Positions 21,309 to 32,933 of a DNA stretch of 64,000 bases are shown piece by piece. Made by a program: the position numbers and the translations under genes. Source of the stretch: Silene conica (Eukaryota; Streptophyta; Magnoliopsida; Caryophyllales; Caryophyllaceae); contig CM055319.2 in the NCBI GenBank assembly GCA_029255685.2, positions 36,032,530-36,096,529 on the forward strand, given 5' to 3'. The stretch's first letter is position 1. Every line of letters begins with the position of its first letter. The notes beneath the pieces were generated by a model. That model was not told the origin of the DNA. It did no database searches and worked only from the letters and a program-made list of their open reading frames with translations.

Positions 21309-21635
21309 AATCACCCCAACTTTCAAAAAGTTTCGTCCTCGAAACTTGAACGAAGAAAAGTCTAAGAAAATACCTCAATAAAAAACGGTCGGATGTGTAG
21401 CGCACATAGAAGCCTCAATCTCCCAAGTCTGCTCTTCCACATCGCCACATTGCCAAAGGATCTTCACAAGGGGCACCACCTTGCTCCTAAGCTTCCGGTC
21501 CTGACGATCAAGAATCTTCACGGGACGCTCTTCAAATGCAAGATTAGGCTCATGGTTGTCGATCTCCCTCTGAAGAACGTGACTAGGATCATTGACGTAC
21601 TTGCAAAGCTGTGAAACTTGAAAGACGTTATGCAC
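21309..21635 (-). pseudogene. Chromovirus integrase C-terminus, part 1
   Basis: The minus frame reads HNVFQVSQLCKYVNDPSHV, then VKILDRQDRKLRSK and VKILWQCGDVEEQTWE, which match the integrase tail and chromodomain-like end of Tekay/Del-type Ty3/gypsy polyproteins. It is cut at 21635 by element 2. The preceding codons lie at 31261-31309 beyond that insertion. Confidence 0.85.
21631..21635 (+). repeat. Target-site duplication TGCAC, left copy
   Basis: TGCAC here and at 31261-31265 flank element 2 exactly. The second copy completes the chromovirus GKVHNVF sequence. Confidence 0.9.
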
Positions 21636-22865
21636 TGACACCCGTCGTTGAGGGGTGTCAAAGATAAGATTTATAAAACCTCAGCTTAAACTAGATAGGA
21701 TAAGTCAAGGGTCGAACCACAGAGAGACAGGGTTAATTATGTTTGTGAATTTAAAGTCTATTGAAAGTAATCAAAAAGGGGGTTTGGATTTATGGTTAGG
21801 ACTAACAACTAAAAGCAACATAAACAAGAGAATTAAAAAAAAGTAAAAAGGAGATTAGGAACTTTGGTTCCCCATGGTTAAAACAAGTCATTGAAGGGTA
21901 AAATAATCAAACAACACAATCCCAAGGAACAAAGAATAAACCTTTAAGTCAATATTCTACCCAATCCTTACGGTCTTAGGGTTCCTAGAAAAGTACTAAA
22001 CTTTCGTTCATAGGGCAATCCCAAAGTTGTTGTTAAACTAATCCTAATAATCTTTCGATCTGAAGAATTAGTTCACCAACAACAATGGGGGATTGGTCAT
22101 TTAATCATTAAACTATCAAAATCAAATCTTTACCATGGTTCCCCTAATTCCTAATCACAAGAATTAGCTATGCATAATTTTAATTATGAAATTAACAATA
22201 ACAAGATTGAAGAACATCAAAGGAAATAATATGATTAAAGATGAGAATTAAAAAGAAAGAAACATGAATTGAATAGCATTAATAAGATGAACAACAAGAT
22301 TAGTTGAAAAGGGAAAGATTAAATTGTAGCAAACTTACAAACTTGATTGGAATTCAAGAACAAAAGATGAAAACTAAGAAAATCTTCTCTCTAAACTTAG
22401 GAGTTTTGACTAACACGGACTGCTTAACCTAATTCTAGAGTTTAGGCGTCCTTAAATAAGCTTCTAATTACAAGATTAAACGAGTAAAACCCGAAATAAA
22501 AGTCGCCGACACAGTCGCTGGGTCGGTCGACCTACATTGTGGGTCGGTCGACCTCTGATGCTGTTATCAGGCTTTCTGGATTCTGCGCGCTGGTCGGTCG
22601 ACCTTTCCCTGTACGTTCCAGCGTTAATTTGGCCCGTAAACACCACTTAACTATGAATCTGGATCCTTGCTCCGTGTAAATACTCAAAATAGCTTCCGGA
22701 GGACGATTAAAGTTCGGTTTTGCTCACTTCCGCATATTCCTACAAATAAAAACATAGAAATGCCAAAGTAAACCGATTCGGGGGCAATAGCAACTAAAAG
22801 TCACGAAAACGCATAGAAATACGTGCCGAAAGTATAAATAAAATGCATAAAATAGGCACGTATCA
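21636..22865 (-). mobile_element. Element 2 3' LTR (subfamily B)
   Basis: A 1230-bp LTR, TGATACGTGCC to GGGTGTCA on the minus strand. It has three cassette motifs where the 5' LTR has four; the difference is one 21-nt unit. The termini and the 'gtggttcgaccctt... caacgacggg' end are shared with subfamily A, so the two subfamilies are distant relatives. Confidence 0.92.
22521..22603 (-). repeat. Cassette: one pair plus a single (3' LTR, element 2)
   Basis: On the plus strand Dr at 22521 and 22542 (21 nt apart) and a lone Dr at 22592. The matching 5' LTR site has two motifs, so one motif and one spacer were lost here. Confidence 0.92.
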
Positions 22866-22883
22866 AACTCCCCAAACCAAACC
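22866..22883 (-). promoter_or_regulatory. Polypurine tract, element 2
   Basis: On the minus strand GGTTTGGTTTGGGGAGTT directly precedes the 3' LTR. Confidence 0.85.
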
Positions 22884-23890
22884 TTGCTTGTCCTCAAGCA
22901 AGCACTAAGACTCAAAAGAAAAGGAAAAACTTCTATTGGAACGGATTTCATACTCTTAGAACCAAACATAACACCATGCCTAACCAATATAATGCAACTT
23001 TCAAATAAAATCAAGCATAATGTCAAGAGCAAAACGAATTGATCATGTTGGAATAAAATGCTAAACTTTCAACCTTGCAAGACTCATTCTAAATGGACTC
23101 TCGCGGTACGCTCGAGACACTCATGAAGCAAAGGGTCAAATATATATGTGAAAGATAAGAAGATAAATAAAAGTAAAGACTCTCACCTATCTACGACCCA
23201 TAAGAACATGCCTGCAATCTAACATGAATAAAATCTCTATAACCGTACATATGCATTCCCACACTAAATGACCATGACACATGCCGAGGCAATTTGGGAT
23301 TGTGAGGCTAAAGGTAAGAAAGGGTTAAAATAAGTTATGGAAAGAGGGGTTAAACCGAGCTAACAACCATCCATCCACACTATAGGATTACTTCTATTAT
23401 ATTTTTTTTAAAACATGCCAATGCTCAAAATTTTGAGAGCGAAATCACAATTCCTCCCTTTTCTCCCTTCTTTCTCCTTTCTTTTTTTTTTCAAAAACGC
23501 AGCCTGTCCAGTGGTCGTGGTCGACCGACCCGTATATTAGGTCGACTGACCACCCTTGAAAACAGGCAGACTCGGAATTTTTTTTTTCAGCTGATTTTTT
23601 TTCATTCTTCTCTTTTTCTCCTTTAACTATTCTCACAACATCAAGATTTATCAATGAAACACATACCAAAAAGATGGCCAAAAACAGTCGGTCGACCTTG
23701 CTGGTGAGTCGGTCGACCTACTTAACTCACGATTCCTCCTATTTTTCCTGCAGAAGCTCAAAATTCCATCAAAAACAAAAAAAACGACAGAAAAATTACC
23801 AAAAATTACATAAACATAAAATTAAGCTAAAACACGGGTTGCCTCCCGTTTAGCGCTGGTTTAAGAGGTCCCGCACGACCTTTCTACCTG
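22884..23890 (-). other. Shortened 3' region of element 2
   Basis: Noncoding. It retains the 'gagtgtctcgagcgtaccgcgagagtcca' block near 23105 and two cassette pairs. It lacks the Athila-type ORF and the hairpin/internal polypurine module present in element 3. Confidence 0.75.
23519..23718 (-). repeat. Cassette, two pairs in 3' region (element 2)
   Basis: D at 23519 and GGTCGACTGACC at 23540; AGTCGGTCGACC at 23686 and at 23707. Both pairs are 21 nt apart. The two sites flank the internal deletion. Confidence 0.9.
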
Positions 23891-25100
23891 TCAAGAAGCA
23901 TCCGAAAAAGGGTCAAAGTAAGAAACTTCAACCTTACCAATAAATTCATTCTCTCCACGGAAGTGCTTCACATACTGGCCATTAACCTTTAACCTCTCAC
24001 CGGATGAGGTTTCTAACTCTATGGACCCAAATTTTGAGATAGCTGTGATGGTGTAAGGTCCGCTCCACCTGGATTTCAGCTTACCAGGAAAAAGACGAAT
24101 GCGAGCATTAAAAAGCAACACCTTATCACCTACCTGAAAATCACGTCTAATGATTCTCTTGTCATGCCAGCGCTTTGTTTTCTCTTTGTAGATTCTGGCA
24201 TTGTCATAGGCTAACAACCTGATTTCCTCTAACTCGTTGAGCTGCAGCAAACGTTTCTCACGGGAAAGGTTAGGGTCTAAATTAAGATCACAAATGGCCC
24301 ACCAAGACTTACGTTCTAACTCTACTTGTAAATGACAAGTCTTACCATAAATCAACCGGAATGGTGACATTCCGATTGGGGTTTTGAACGCAGTTCTATA
24401 AGCCCATAAAACATCATCAAGTTTTAGACTCCAATCTTTCCTAGATTTAGAAACAACTTTGGCTAGGGCCTCCTTGAGTTCTCTATTAGAGATCTCAACT
24501 TGACCACTAGTCTGAGGATGATATGTTAGACCCCTACGATGTTGGACACCGAATTTATTTAGCAAGTCACCTAATCGTTTCTCTTTAAAATGCATACCTC
24601 CATCACTAATGACAACCCTAGGGACACCAAAACGAGGAAATATGATTTTCTTAAACAATTTAACAACAGCCTTTGCATCACAATGGGGAGTAGCAATAGC
24701 TTCTACCCACTTAGAAACATAATCAACAGCTACAAGAATATACCTGTTACCTTGACTACTGGGAAAAGGTCCTTGATAGTCAATGCCCCAAACATCAAAA
24801 ATCTCTACCTCTAAAATACCAACCTGCGGCATCTCATGTCTTTTTGAGACAATCCCAGTTCTTTGACAGGCATCACAGCTACCTACAAAATTCCTACAGT
24901 CAGCATGTAAAGTAGGCCAATAAAAACCAGACTATAATACCTTGGCCACGGTCCTAGACGGACCGTGGTGACCACCATACGCAGAAGAGTGACATGCTTC
25001 CAGAATGTCCTTCACCTCCCATTGGGGGACGCATCTCCGGATAAGTCCATCTCCGCATTCCTGGAAAACATAGGGGTCATCCCAAAAATACTGTTTTGCA
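23891..25100 (-). pseudogene. Integrase, element 2
   Basis: The HHCC zinc-binding region ([10 protein letters not shown], then CRNF... C.ACQRT) spans about 25000-24850, the DD(35)E core lies at about 24800-24350 ([32 protein letters not shown]), and the C-terminal domain reads [19 protein letters not shown]. The core is open from 24832 to 23891. A TAG at about 24932-24934 replaces a Gln codon between the zinc domain and the preceding sequence, so no full polyprotein is made. Confidence 0.9.
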
Positions 25101-25860
25101 TCAAACATAAATCTCTTCTTTTGTTGCCATGACAACTCAGGAGGGATTTTACCTGTGACAGCAAAATTAGCAAAATCAGCATACCAAGGAGGGGAATAAG
25201 AACCTAAACTATTAATGAAAAATAAACTCTCATTAGGAAATGAATCATCAATAGGTAAAGAATCTTCCCCATCAGTCAACTGAAGACGAGATAGGTGGTC
25301 AGCTACCACATTCTCCGCGCCTTTCTTTTCCCTAATCTCAATGTCAAACTCTTGGGGAAGGAGTATCCACCTTAAAAGCCTTGGCTTTGAATCTTTCTTC
25401 TGGAAGAGACCCTTCAAAGCTGCATGGTCAGTGTAAACAATTACCTTATTACCTACCAAATAGGACCTGAATTTCTCTAAGGCAAAGATCACAGCTAGCA
25501 TCTCCTTCTCAGTGGTGAACTAGTTGACTTGAGTCTCATCTAGGGTGCGGCTCGCATAGTATATAGCATTAAGAGCCTTGTTCTTTTTTTGGCCAAGCAC
25601 AGCACCCAAAGCATAATCACTAGCATCACACATGATCTCAAATGGGAGATCCCAATCTGGTGGCTGGATGATTGGTGCTGAGACCAAAGCTTCCTTCAAC
25701 CTGTTAAAAGCTGAAAGGCACTCATCAGTAAAATCAAAGACAACATCTTTAAGGAGCAATTGTGTAAGTGGTTTAGCAATTTTAGAAAAGTCCTTAATGA
25801 AACGCCGGTAGAAACCTGCATGTCCTAAGAAACTTCTCACCCCCTTAACATTAACATGAG
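25101..25860 (-). pseudogene. RNase H, element 2
   Basis: The RNase H-like domain reads [26 protein letters not shown], then [20 protein letters not shown] and [12 protein letters not shown], with catalytic acidic residues present. A TAG at about 25502 replaces Tyr in the VN(Y)FTTEKE sequence and splits the domain. Confidence 0.88.
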
Positions 25861-26640
25861 GGGGTAATTGCTCAATCACCTGCACTTTTGCTTTATCTAC
25901 ATGTATACCTTTATCAGAAATTAGATGCCCTAACACTACCCCCTTAGTAACCATAAACTGACACTTTTCCCAGTTTATGACAAGGTTTACATCAATACAT
26001 CGCTGCAAGACTTTATCAAGATTAGCTAAACACTGATCAAAAGCATTACCATAAAAAGAAAAATCATCCATAAATACTTCCATGATGTTTTCTATAAAGT
26101 CAGAAAAGATACCCATCATACACCTTTGAAAGGTAGCAGGAGCATTACATAACACAAAAGGCATCCTGCGGTAGGCAAAAACACCTTGTGGGCATGTAAA
26201 AGTAGTCTTACTCTGATCATCAGATTGGATGGAAATCTGGAAAAAACCTGAATAACCATCTAGAAAACAGAAGAATTTATTAGAAGCAAGTCTTTCAGTC
26301 ATTTGGTCAACAAAAGGAAGGGGGAAATGGTCCTTCTTGGTGGCGGCATTTAATTGTCTATAATCAATGCACATCCGCCACCCAGTTACTACTCTAGTGG
26401 GTATTAATTCATTTTTATCATTCTTAACCACTGTGGTCCCTCATTTCTTAGGAACCACCTGAACTGGGCTAACCCACTTGGAGTTGCCAACTGAATAAAT
26501 AATACCTGCATCAAGAAGTTTCATTACCTCAGCCATAAGTACCTCCTGCATCTTAGGGTTCAACTTACGTTGTCCCTGTCTATAGGGCTTATGCCCTTCC
26601 TCTAATTCTATCCTATGCATGCAAACATCAGGACGTATGC
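25861..26640 (-). pseudogene. Reverse transcriptase, element 2
   Basis: An Athila-type RT: LLDAGIIYSVGNSKWVSPVQ, CIDYRQLNAATKKDHFPLPF, FCFLDGYSGFFQISI, and the catalytic FMDDFS box near 26070. One in-frame TGA at about 26440 (KK, stop, GTTVV) interrupts the N-terminal part. Confidence 0.9.
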
Positions 26641-27755
26641 CCTTAATGTCATCCAAAGAATAACCTAAAGCTTTCCTATTCTTTTTGAGAACAGTCATTA
26701 AAGCAGAAAGTTGGTTAGGGTCAAGTTTAGAGCTAACAATCGCAGGGTACTGCTCAGTATCATCTAGGAAAACATACTTAAGATTAGGAGGAAGTGGCTT
26801 ACGCTCTGGTACCTTTACCTCAACGGCCTGAATAGAATCTGTACTAATAGAATAGCACATGTTTACCAGATTTGCATTAGCCAAGCTTATGAGCTTCTCA
26901 TTCTCTTCTTCAGTAAGCTCATATTCCTCTATCTCTGCTTCCATCACATCCAACTCTTCAGCATCCTCAGCTGGATTACCTGCACACTTATCCAAAACTG
27001 TCAAATCATCTAAGGGATCCTTGGTCAAGGATTCCCTCCAGTTAAGGATAACATTCCTGTCTATAATATCAATGGAGCAACAAGTATCATCAGTAAGAGT
27101 AGTTGCCTTATGGGCAAGACTAAACTCGATAGTGTCATCTCCAACCTCTAAGGTAATGATCCCGCGTTTGACATCTATTACAGCCCCAACTGTGTGTAAA
27201 AAGGGTCTACCTAAAATAATAGGTATTTGACTATCCTCAGCAATGTCTAAAACAACGAAATCAACAGGAATAAAGAACTTTCCCACTCTAACTGGGACAT
27301 CCTCTAAGACCCCTAATGGTCTTTGGGTTGATCTATCAGCCATCTGTAGGGTAATATTGGTGACTTTAAGTCTACCTAAATTAAGTCTTTCACAAACAGA
27401 ATAAGGCATAACACTGACACTATCCCCAGATCACAAAGGGCCTTCCCTATAACATGATTACCTATAGTACAAGGGATAGAAAAACTACCTGGGTCTTTTA
27501 ACTTGGGTGCTATATTATTTTGTGAAAGAACATAACATTCCTCCACAAAAGAAACAGCACCTTCGTCCTGAAAATTCCTCTTACGACTCAAGATATCTTT
27601 CATAAATTTAGCATAAGAAGGTACCTGGGTAATTAAGTCAGTGAAAGGGATGGTTACCTCAAAATTCTTCACCATCTCCAAAAACTTACCGAATTTCCGA
27701 TCCTCTTTGGAATTCTTCAATCGTTCGGGATACGAAACGGTAGTAACACTAGCCG
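26641..27755 (-). pseudogene. Protease and connecting region, element 2
   Basis: Upstream of RT, QMADRSTQRPLGVLEDVPV and VLDIAEDSQIPIILGRPFL mark the retropepsin. A one-base deletion near 27420 destroys the DLGAS active-site motif (it reads DLGIVSV and shifts frame). The stretch after the protease is acidic (EEYELTEEENEKL). Confidence 0.88.
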
Positions 27756-29068
27756 TAGGGTCAGCAACCTTTGGCCTTTTTTAGCTGTAAAATCTCAGTG
27801 AGGTCTTGAATTAAGGAAGGATCCAACAAATCGGGATTAGAAATTGCAATCTGCTCAGGAACTCTGGTCGGTCGACCTGGAATAGTGGTCGGTCGACCAG
27901 ACGCTATATTATCGGAATTTTTTTGTTTTGCAGAAACTGATCTCTCGTCAGGTGTCGAGGTCGGTCGACCTGATATTGTGGTCGGTCGACCTCCTGACCT
28001 GTGCACGAGATCAATTTCTTCTTCCTAAACTGCGGCAGAATCATCCTTTGGGGTTGGTTCCTCATAAGTACGACCACTCCTAAGATTTATAGCATTTAAT
28101 GTCTCCATGGAACTCTCACAACCGACTGGAGAGCTAGCAATCTGATTAGCAGCTAAGATTGCTAATCGGCTTTCAAAAGCCTCCCTAGAAGCCTCTTGAG
28201 CTTTTTCCATTTCCAATACTTGTTTCACTAGAGCATGAACAAGCTCTCTCAACTTCGCAGTCTCACCCGTGTTGTCAACCGTAGTAACTAGGTTCGCACT
28301 TGCAAGCTTTAGCTGGGTTGCCTCAAGCTTTTCAAAACGGGCTTCAATGGTTGTCTCAAGAGCTAAAACTCTATTCATCTCCACATTCAACCTTCGCGAA
28401 TTCCCACGTGAACTCCCAAATTCGGCCCTATGCACCGCCATGTCTTCAATGGTGTTCCAACCTTGCATATGGTTGGTGTTGTTCTGGAATCTTCCATTGG
28501 CGGCCGCATCAAGAATCACCTTATAATCATCGTAGAGGGCGTTGTAAAATTGGTTACACAAGTACCATTGAGGAAAACCATGGTGAGGGATAGAACGGAC
28601 CAATTTCTTGAACCGAATCCATGCTTCACAAAATTCTTCATCCGGTCCTTGTTGAAAGTTAGTAATTTGGCTTCTCAAGTCATTGGCCTTCGCAAGAGGG
28701 AAATTTTTTTTTGTAGAAAGCCAATGCCAAGGAAGCCCAATCTGTAACCTTCTCAGCTACCCTATCAAGGTTACGGTACCAATCTCGCGCGGCATCCTTC
28801 AATGAATAAAGGAACATTATTGCTTTCACCTCATCCTGTGTCACCCCGGCAAGAAGGTGTATGGAACAGCAATAATCCGTGAATGTCTCAACATGCCTCA
28901 ACGGATCCTCGTCGGATCCTCGTCGGGTAGACCAGAAAATTGATTCCGCTCCAGCATCATGATGTAGTTCGGGTGGAGCTCAAAGGAACCAGTTGTAGGA
29001 GTAGGCAAAGTGAACCCCTTTGGTAAATCTTGGACTTTTGGTTGTATGTGGTCATAAATAGTAGCCAT
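27756..29068 (-). pseudogene. Gag, element 2
   Basis: The ATG at 29066-29068 begins MATIYDHIQPKVQDLPKGF. The capsid domain has MFLYSLKDAARDWYRNLDR, ITNFQQGPDEEFCEAW and ILDAAANGRFQNN. Two frameshifts break it: an 11-bp tandem duplication (GGATCCTCGTC twice on the plus strand, about 28905-28926) and an A-run after KK near 28710. No CCHC knuckle is apparent, unlike element 1. Two cassette pairs encode Gly-Arg-Pro-Thr in the C-terminal linker. Confidence 0.88.
27866..27991 (-). repeat. Cassette, two pairs inside gag (element 2)
   Basis: Dr at 27866, 27887, 27959 and 27980 on the plus strand, that is D in the sense of gag. Both pairs are 21 nt apart and read Gly-Arg-Pro-Thr. Confidence 0.93.
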
Positions 29069-29158
29069 GTCTAAATATGAGAGTACTCAAGCCTTCCTCT
29101 CGATAACCTGTCTTCTAATATGCAAAAACAACACTAGAAGAAAAAGGTAAGTAACGGT

Positions 29159-29182
29159 CTTAAGGAACCTAAGTTCCTTAAG
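29159..29182 (-). other. Stem-loop downstream of primer site (element 2)
   Basis: CTTAAGGAAC and GTTCCTTAAG form a perfect 10-bp stem with a 4-nt loop, at the same place as in elements 1 and 3. Confidence 0.78.
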
Positions 29183-29226
29183 ACAAGAAAAATAAACTAA
29201 AAATCTACAAACAAAATTATACCGTC

Positions 29227-29244
29227 TCCTCGGCAACGGCGCCA
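29227..29244 (-). promoter_or_regulatory. Primer-binding site, tRNA-Asp (element 2)
   Basis: On the minus strand TGGCGCCGTTGCCGAGGA, one mismatch from the tRNA-Asp complement. Confidence 0.9.
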
Positions 29245-30759
29245 AAATTTGACACCCGTCGTTGAGGGGTGTCAAAGATAAGATTTATAAAAACCTCAGC
29301 TTAAACTAGATAGGATAAGTCAAGGGTAGAACCACAGAGAGACAGGGTTAATTATGTTTGTGAATTTAAAGTCTATTGAAAGTAATCAAAAAGGGGGTTT
29401 GGATTTATGGTTGGGACTAACAACTAAAAGCAACATAAACAAGAGAATTAAAATAAAGTAAAAAGGAGATTAGGAACTTTGGTTCCCCATGCTTAAAACA
29501 AGTCATTGAAGGGTAAAATAATCAAACAAAACAATCCCAAGGAACAAATAATAAACCTTTAAGTCAATATTCTACCCAATCCTTACGGTCTTAGGGTTCC
29601 TAGAAAAGTACTAAACTTTCGTTCATAGGGCAATTCCAAAGTTGTTGTTAAACTAATCGTAATAATCTTTCGATCTTAAGAATTAGTTCACCAACAACAA
29701 TGGGAGATTGGTCATTTAATCATTAAACTATCAAAATCAAATCTTTACCATGGTTCCCCTAATTCCTAATCACAAGAATTAGCTATGCATAATTTTAATT
29801 ATGAAATTAACAATTACAAGATTGAAGAACATCAAAGGGAATAATATGATTAAAGATGAGAATTCAAAAGAAAGAAACATGAATTGAATAGCATTAATAA
29901 GATGAACAACAAGATTAGTTGAAAAGGGAAGGATTAAATTGTAGCAAACTTACAAACTTGATTGGAATTCAAGAACAAAAGATGAAAACTAAGAAAATCT
30001 CCAAAATTTGACACCCGTCGTTGAGTGGTGTCAAAGATAAGATTTATAAAAACCTCAGCTTAAACTAGATAGGATAAGTCAAGGGTCGAACCACAGAGAG
30101 ACAGGGTTAATTATGTTTGTGAATTTAAAGTCTATTGAAAGTAAGCAAAAAGGGGGTTTGGATTTATGGTTGGGACTAACAACTAAAAGCAACATAAACA
30201 TGAGAATTAAAATAAAGTAAAAAGGAGATTAGGAACTTTGGTTCCCCATGGTTAAAACAAGTCATTGAAGGGTAAAATAATCAAACAACACAATCCCAAG
30301 GAACAAAGAATAAACCTTTAAGTCAATATTCTACCCAATCCTTACGGTCTTAGGGTTCCTAGAACAGTACTAAACTTTCGTTCATAGGGCAATCCCAAAG
30401 TTGTTCTTAAACTAATCCTAATAATCTTTCGATCTTAAGAATTAGTTAACCAACAACAATGGGGGATTGGTCATTTAATCATTAAACTATCAAAATCAAA
30501 TCTTTACCATGGTTCCCCTAATTCATAATCACAAGAATTAGCTATGCCTAATTTTAATTATGAAATTAACAATAACAAGATTGAAGAACATCAAAGGAAA
30601 TAATATGATTAAAGATGAGAATTCAAAAGAAAGAAACATGAATTGAATAGCATTAATAAGATGAACAACAAGATTAGTTGAAAACGGAAAGATTAAATTT
30701 TAGCAAACTTACAAACTTGATTGGAATTCAAGAACAAAAGCTGAAAACTAAGAAAATCT
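29242..30759 (-). repeat. Tandem duplication inside the 5' LTR of element 2, 759-bp unit
   Basis: 29242-30000 and 30001-30759 are near-identical head-to-tail copies, each starting CCAAAATTTGACACCC and ending AAGAAAATCT. Each includes 8 nt of primer-site-proximal sequence outside the LTR, so the duplication crossed the LTR boundary. The other two subfamily-B LTRs lack it. Confidence 0.92.
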
Positions 30760-31260
30760 TCTCTCTAAACTTAGGAGTTTTGACTAACACGGACTGCTTA
30801 ACCTAATTCTAGAGTTTAGGTGTCCTTAAATAAGCTTCTAATTACAAGATTAAAAGAGTAAAACCCGAAATAAAAATCGCGGACACAGTCGCTGGGTCGG
30901 TCGACCTACATTGTGGGTCGGTCGATCTCTGATGCTGTTATCAGGCATTCTGGATTCTGCTCGCTGGTCGGTCGACCTCTTGAGTGGGTCGGTCGACCTT
31001 TTCCTGTACGTTCCAGCGTTAATTTGGCCCGTAAACACCACTTAACTATGAATCCGGATCCTTGCTCCGCGTAAATACTCAAAATAGCTTCCGGAGGACG
31101 ATTAAAGTTCGGCTTTGCTCACTTCCGCATATTCCTACAAATAAAAACATAGAAATACCAAAGTAAACTGTTTCGGGGGCAATAGCAACTAAAAGTCACG
31201 AAAACGCATAGAAAAACGTGCCGAAAGTATAAATAAAATGCATAAAATAGGCACGTATCA
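29250..31260 (-). mobile_element. Element 2 5' LTR (subfamily B), enlarged
   Basis: An ordinary 1252-bp LTR (30009-31260) extended by 759 bp through the tandem duplication, giving two LTR 3' ends in series. The primer site follows the outer one. Four cassette motifs are kept. Confidence 0.9.
30895..30998 (-). repeat. Cassette, two pairs (5' LTR, element 2)
   Basis: Dr at 30895, GGTCGGTCGATC at 30916, Dr at 30966 and 30987; both pairs 21 nt apart. Confidence 0.93.
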
Positions 31261-31309
31261 TGCACCTTGCCCAAACTCGGAGGCAAATCCAACCTATAAG
31301 CTACGGGAC
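31261..31309 (-). pseudogene. Chromovirus integrase C-terminus, part 2
   Basis: Minus-strand codons PVAYRLDLPPSLGKVH continue directly into NVFQVSQL at 21630 when element 2 is removed. Only 49 bp remain between element 2 and the LTR of element 4, so the chromovirus was hit twice. Confidence 0.85.
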
Positions 31310-32912
31310 TGATGAGCTATATTTTGGTCATATTTTCCATTGTCTATTCTTCATTCTTGGTCCCGATTCGACCTCGTTTTGCGTGCCTTTGCTCGATTTT
31401 ACGCCCATTGCCTCGACTATTCCTTTTCGGTTTACATTTTATAGGTGTTGTGGCGGGAGTGAAGAAACGGGAGCAAACGAAGTAAATTTGGAGCATTTGG
31501 TGAAGATTTGAAGAGATTTTGGCTCCAGGCCCTCTCAACCGGTCCCAGACCGGCAGCCGGTGGGCCGGCTGGGAGGCTTGACTTGACTTTGGACGAAAAA
31601 TGAAGAAAAGTTATAGTCCCGTGAAGTTCGATCCTAAGCCAGTCCCCAGCCGGTGGCCGGTAGGCCGGCTAGGGATCATTTCTATACTTAGCCAAATTTC
31701 GAGAAGTGAAGAATTCAAGTTTGGGGGCAGATTCAAGAGAAAGGGCTCCCAGCCGGTGGCCAACCGGCAGCCGGCCCACCGGCTGGCTGTACCTGTACTT
31801 TGAGAAAAAAAGAATAAAAATCAGAAGTTTGCAAAAAGACTCCCAGCCGGTCCACCACCGGCAGCCGGTTGACCGGCTGAAAGTCAGATTTCAGAATTTC
31901 GCGCAATATATAAACCCGCACTTAGTCTATTTTCAGGGACGCAACATTTGAGATATTTTCATACTTTCTAGGGTTAATTTACTGTTCCATTGATATACTC
32001 TTAGCCTCAAAAACTTTCTTAAAAACATTAATCTTTTCTTAGTTTTTATTTTAATCTTGTAATTCTTGATAATCCTTCCTTAGTTACTTTCCTAGTTATT
32101 GTTCTTAGCAATTGTTCTAGGGTTTTTGGTTGTATTTGGGAGCTTTTGAAAGGATCTTCCATTTGTAATCAAATTTCATGCCTTTATTCAGTTGTTTGGT
32201 ATAATCTTCCGAATCTTTACTTTGGTTTTACATTACTTTAAGTTTTGCTGAAATCAATTGTTTACCTTTGCTTGTTCATCATGTTTAGCAGTTGTTTATC
32301 TTTTATTCACATGATTTTCTTTACCATGAGTGAGTAGACTTATACCTAGGGTTAGGGGGGAACTTGGGTGGTGATTAAATGATACATTTATGCTAGTTTG
32401 TTGATTAGTTGTTCTTGATAAAGGGGTTTTCCATTTGTTGCATGCTATGTGTTCGATGATTTGCTTCAACGAAAGTTGGGCTTTGATTTTAGCGTGACTT
32501 GCCTTTAGCGACGGTTGAGGGTTTGTCTTAGTATGTTTAATGGTTGGTCGTGGGTATTTGTAGCGAAAGCTAGGGTATTCCGACCTAGGTTTAGTCGACT
32601 CGAGAGAAGAAACTTACCGAGACTACTTACTTGAGACCAACTAGTTCACTTTCTAGTATTTTCGCCTACCCATCTTAGTGACCCCCGACACCCTAGTTTT
32701 CCTTTAATTGATTTTTCATCATCTTAACTTTTAATCTTGCTCTTTAGTTGTTAATCACTCTCCAACCTATTACCCCCGACTTAAGCTTCAATTGGAACTA
32801 GACTAAACGATTATCCCCACCATCTTCGCGTTCGACCCCGAACAAATACTACTTTCTTTCGGGTTTTATAAATTTGTTTGATGCCGGTAGTGACGGCAAA
32901 ATCCGACCATCA
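31310..32912 (+). mobile_element. Element 4 5' LTR (family Z)
   Basis: Starts TGATGAGCTAT and ends CGACCATCA. TATATAAA at 31907-31914 is the likely TATA box. Four CCGG-rich palindromic cassettes lie in the roughly 380 bp upstream of it. The left flanking pentamer is GGGAC; the right copy is outside the window. Confidence 0.88.
31531..31883 (+). repeat. CCGG palindromic cassettes (4 units), element 4 U3
   Basis: Units at about 31531-31576, 31639-31672, 31746-31787 and 31840-31883. The common plan is CCAGCCGGT, a short spacer, ACCGGCAGCCGGT, a 2-nt spacer and ACCGGCTGG, so the outer arms are inverted repeats. Spacing is about 94-109 nt. The last unit ends 24 bp before the TATA box. Confidence 0.85.
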
Positions 32913-32915
32913 AAA

Positions 32916-32933
32916 TGGCGCCGTTGTCGGGGA
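32916..32933 (+). promoter_or_regulatory. Primer-binding site, tRNA-Asp-like (element 4)
   Basis: TGGCGCCGTTGTCGGGGA, one mismatch to the tRNA-Asp complement. Between here and gag, CCTAGTG (33047) and CACTAGG (33063) could form a 7-bp stem. Confidence 0.85.

Larger units (their letters stand above)
21636..31260 (-). mobile_element. Element 2: Athila-like gypsy element (subfamily B), defective
   Basis: A minus-strand element of 9.6 kb with perfect TGCAC target duplications. In transcription order: enlarged 5' LTR (31260 to 29250), tRNA-Asp primer site, stem-loop, gag, protease, RT, RNase H, integrase, a shortened 3' region, polypurine tract and 3' LTR (22865 to 21636). Every coding domain carries a stop or frameshift. 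Compared with element 3 it lacks about 5 kb downstream of integrase, including the Athila-type ORF. The loss joins the element-3 equivalents of about 45,550 and 50,580. Confidence 0.92.
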
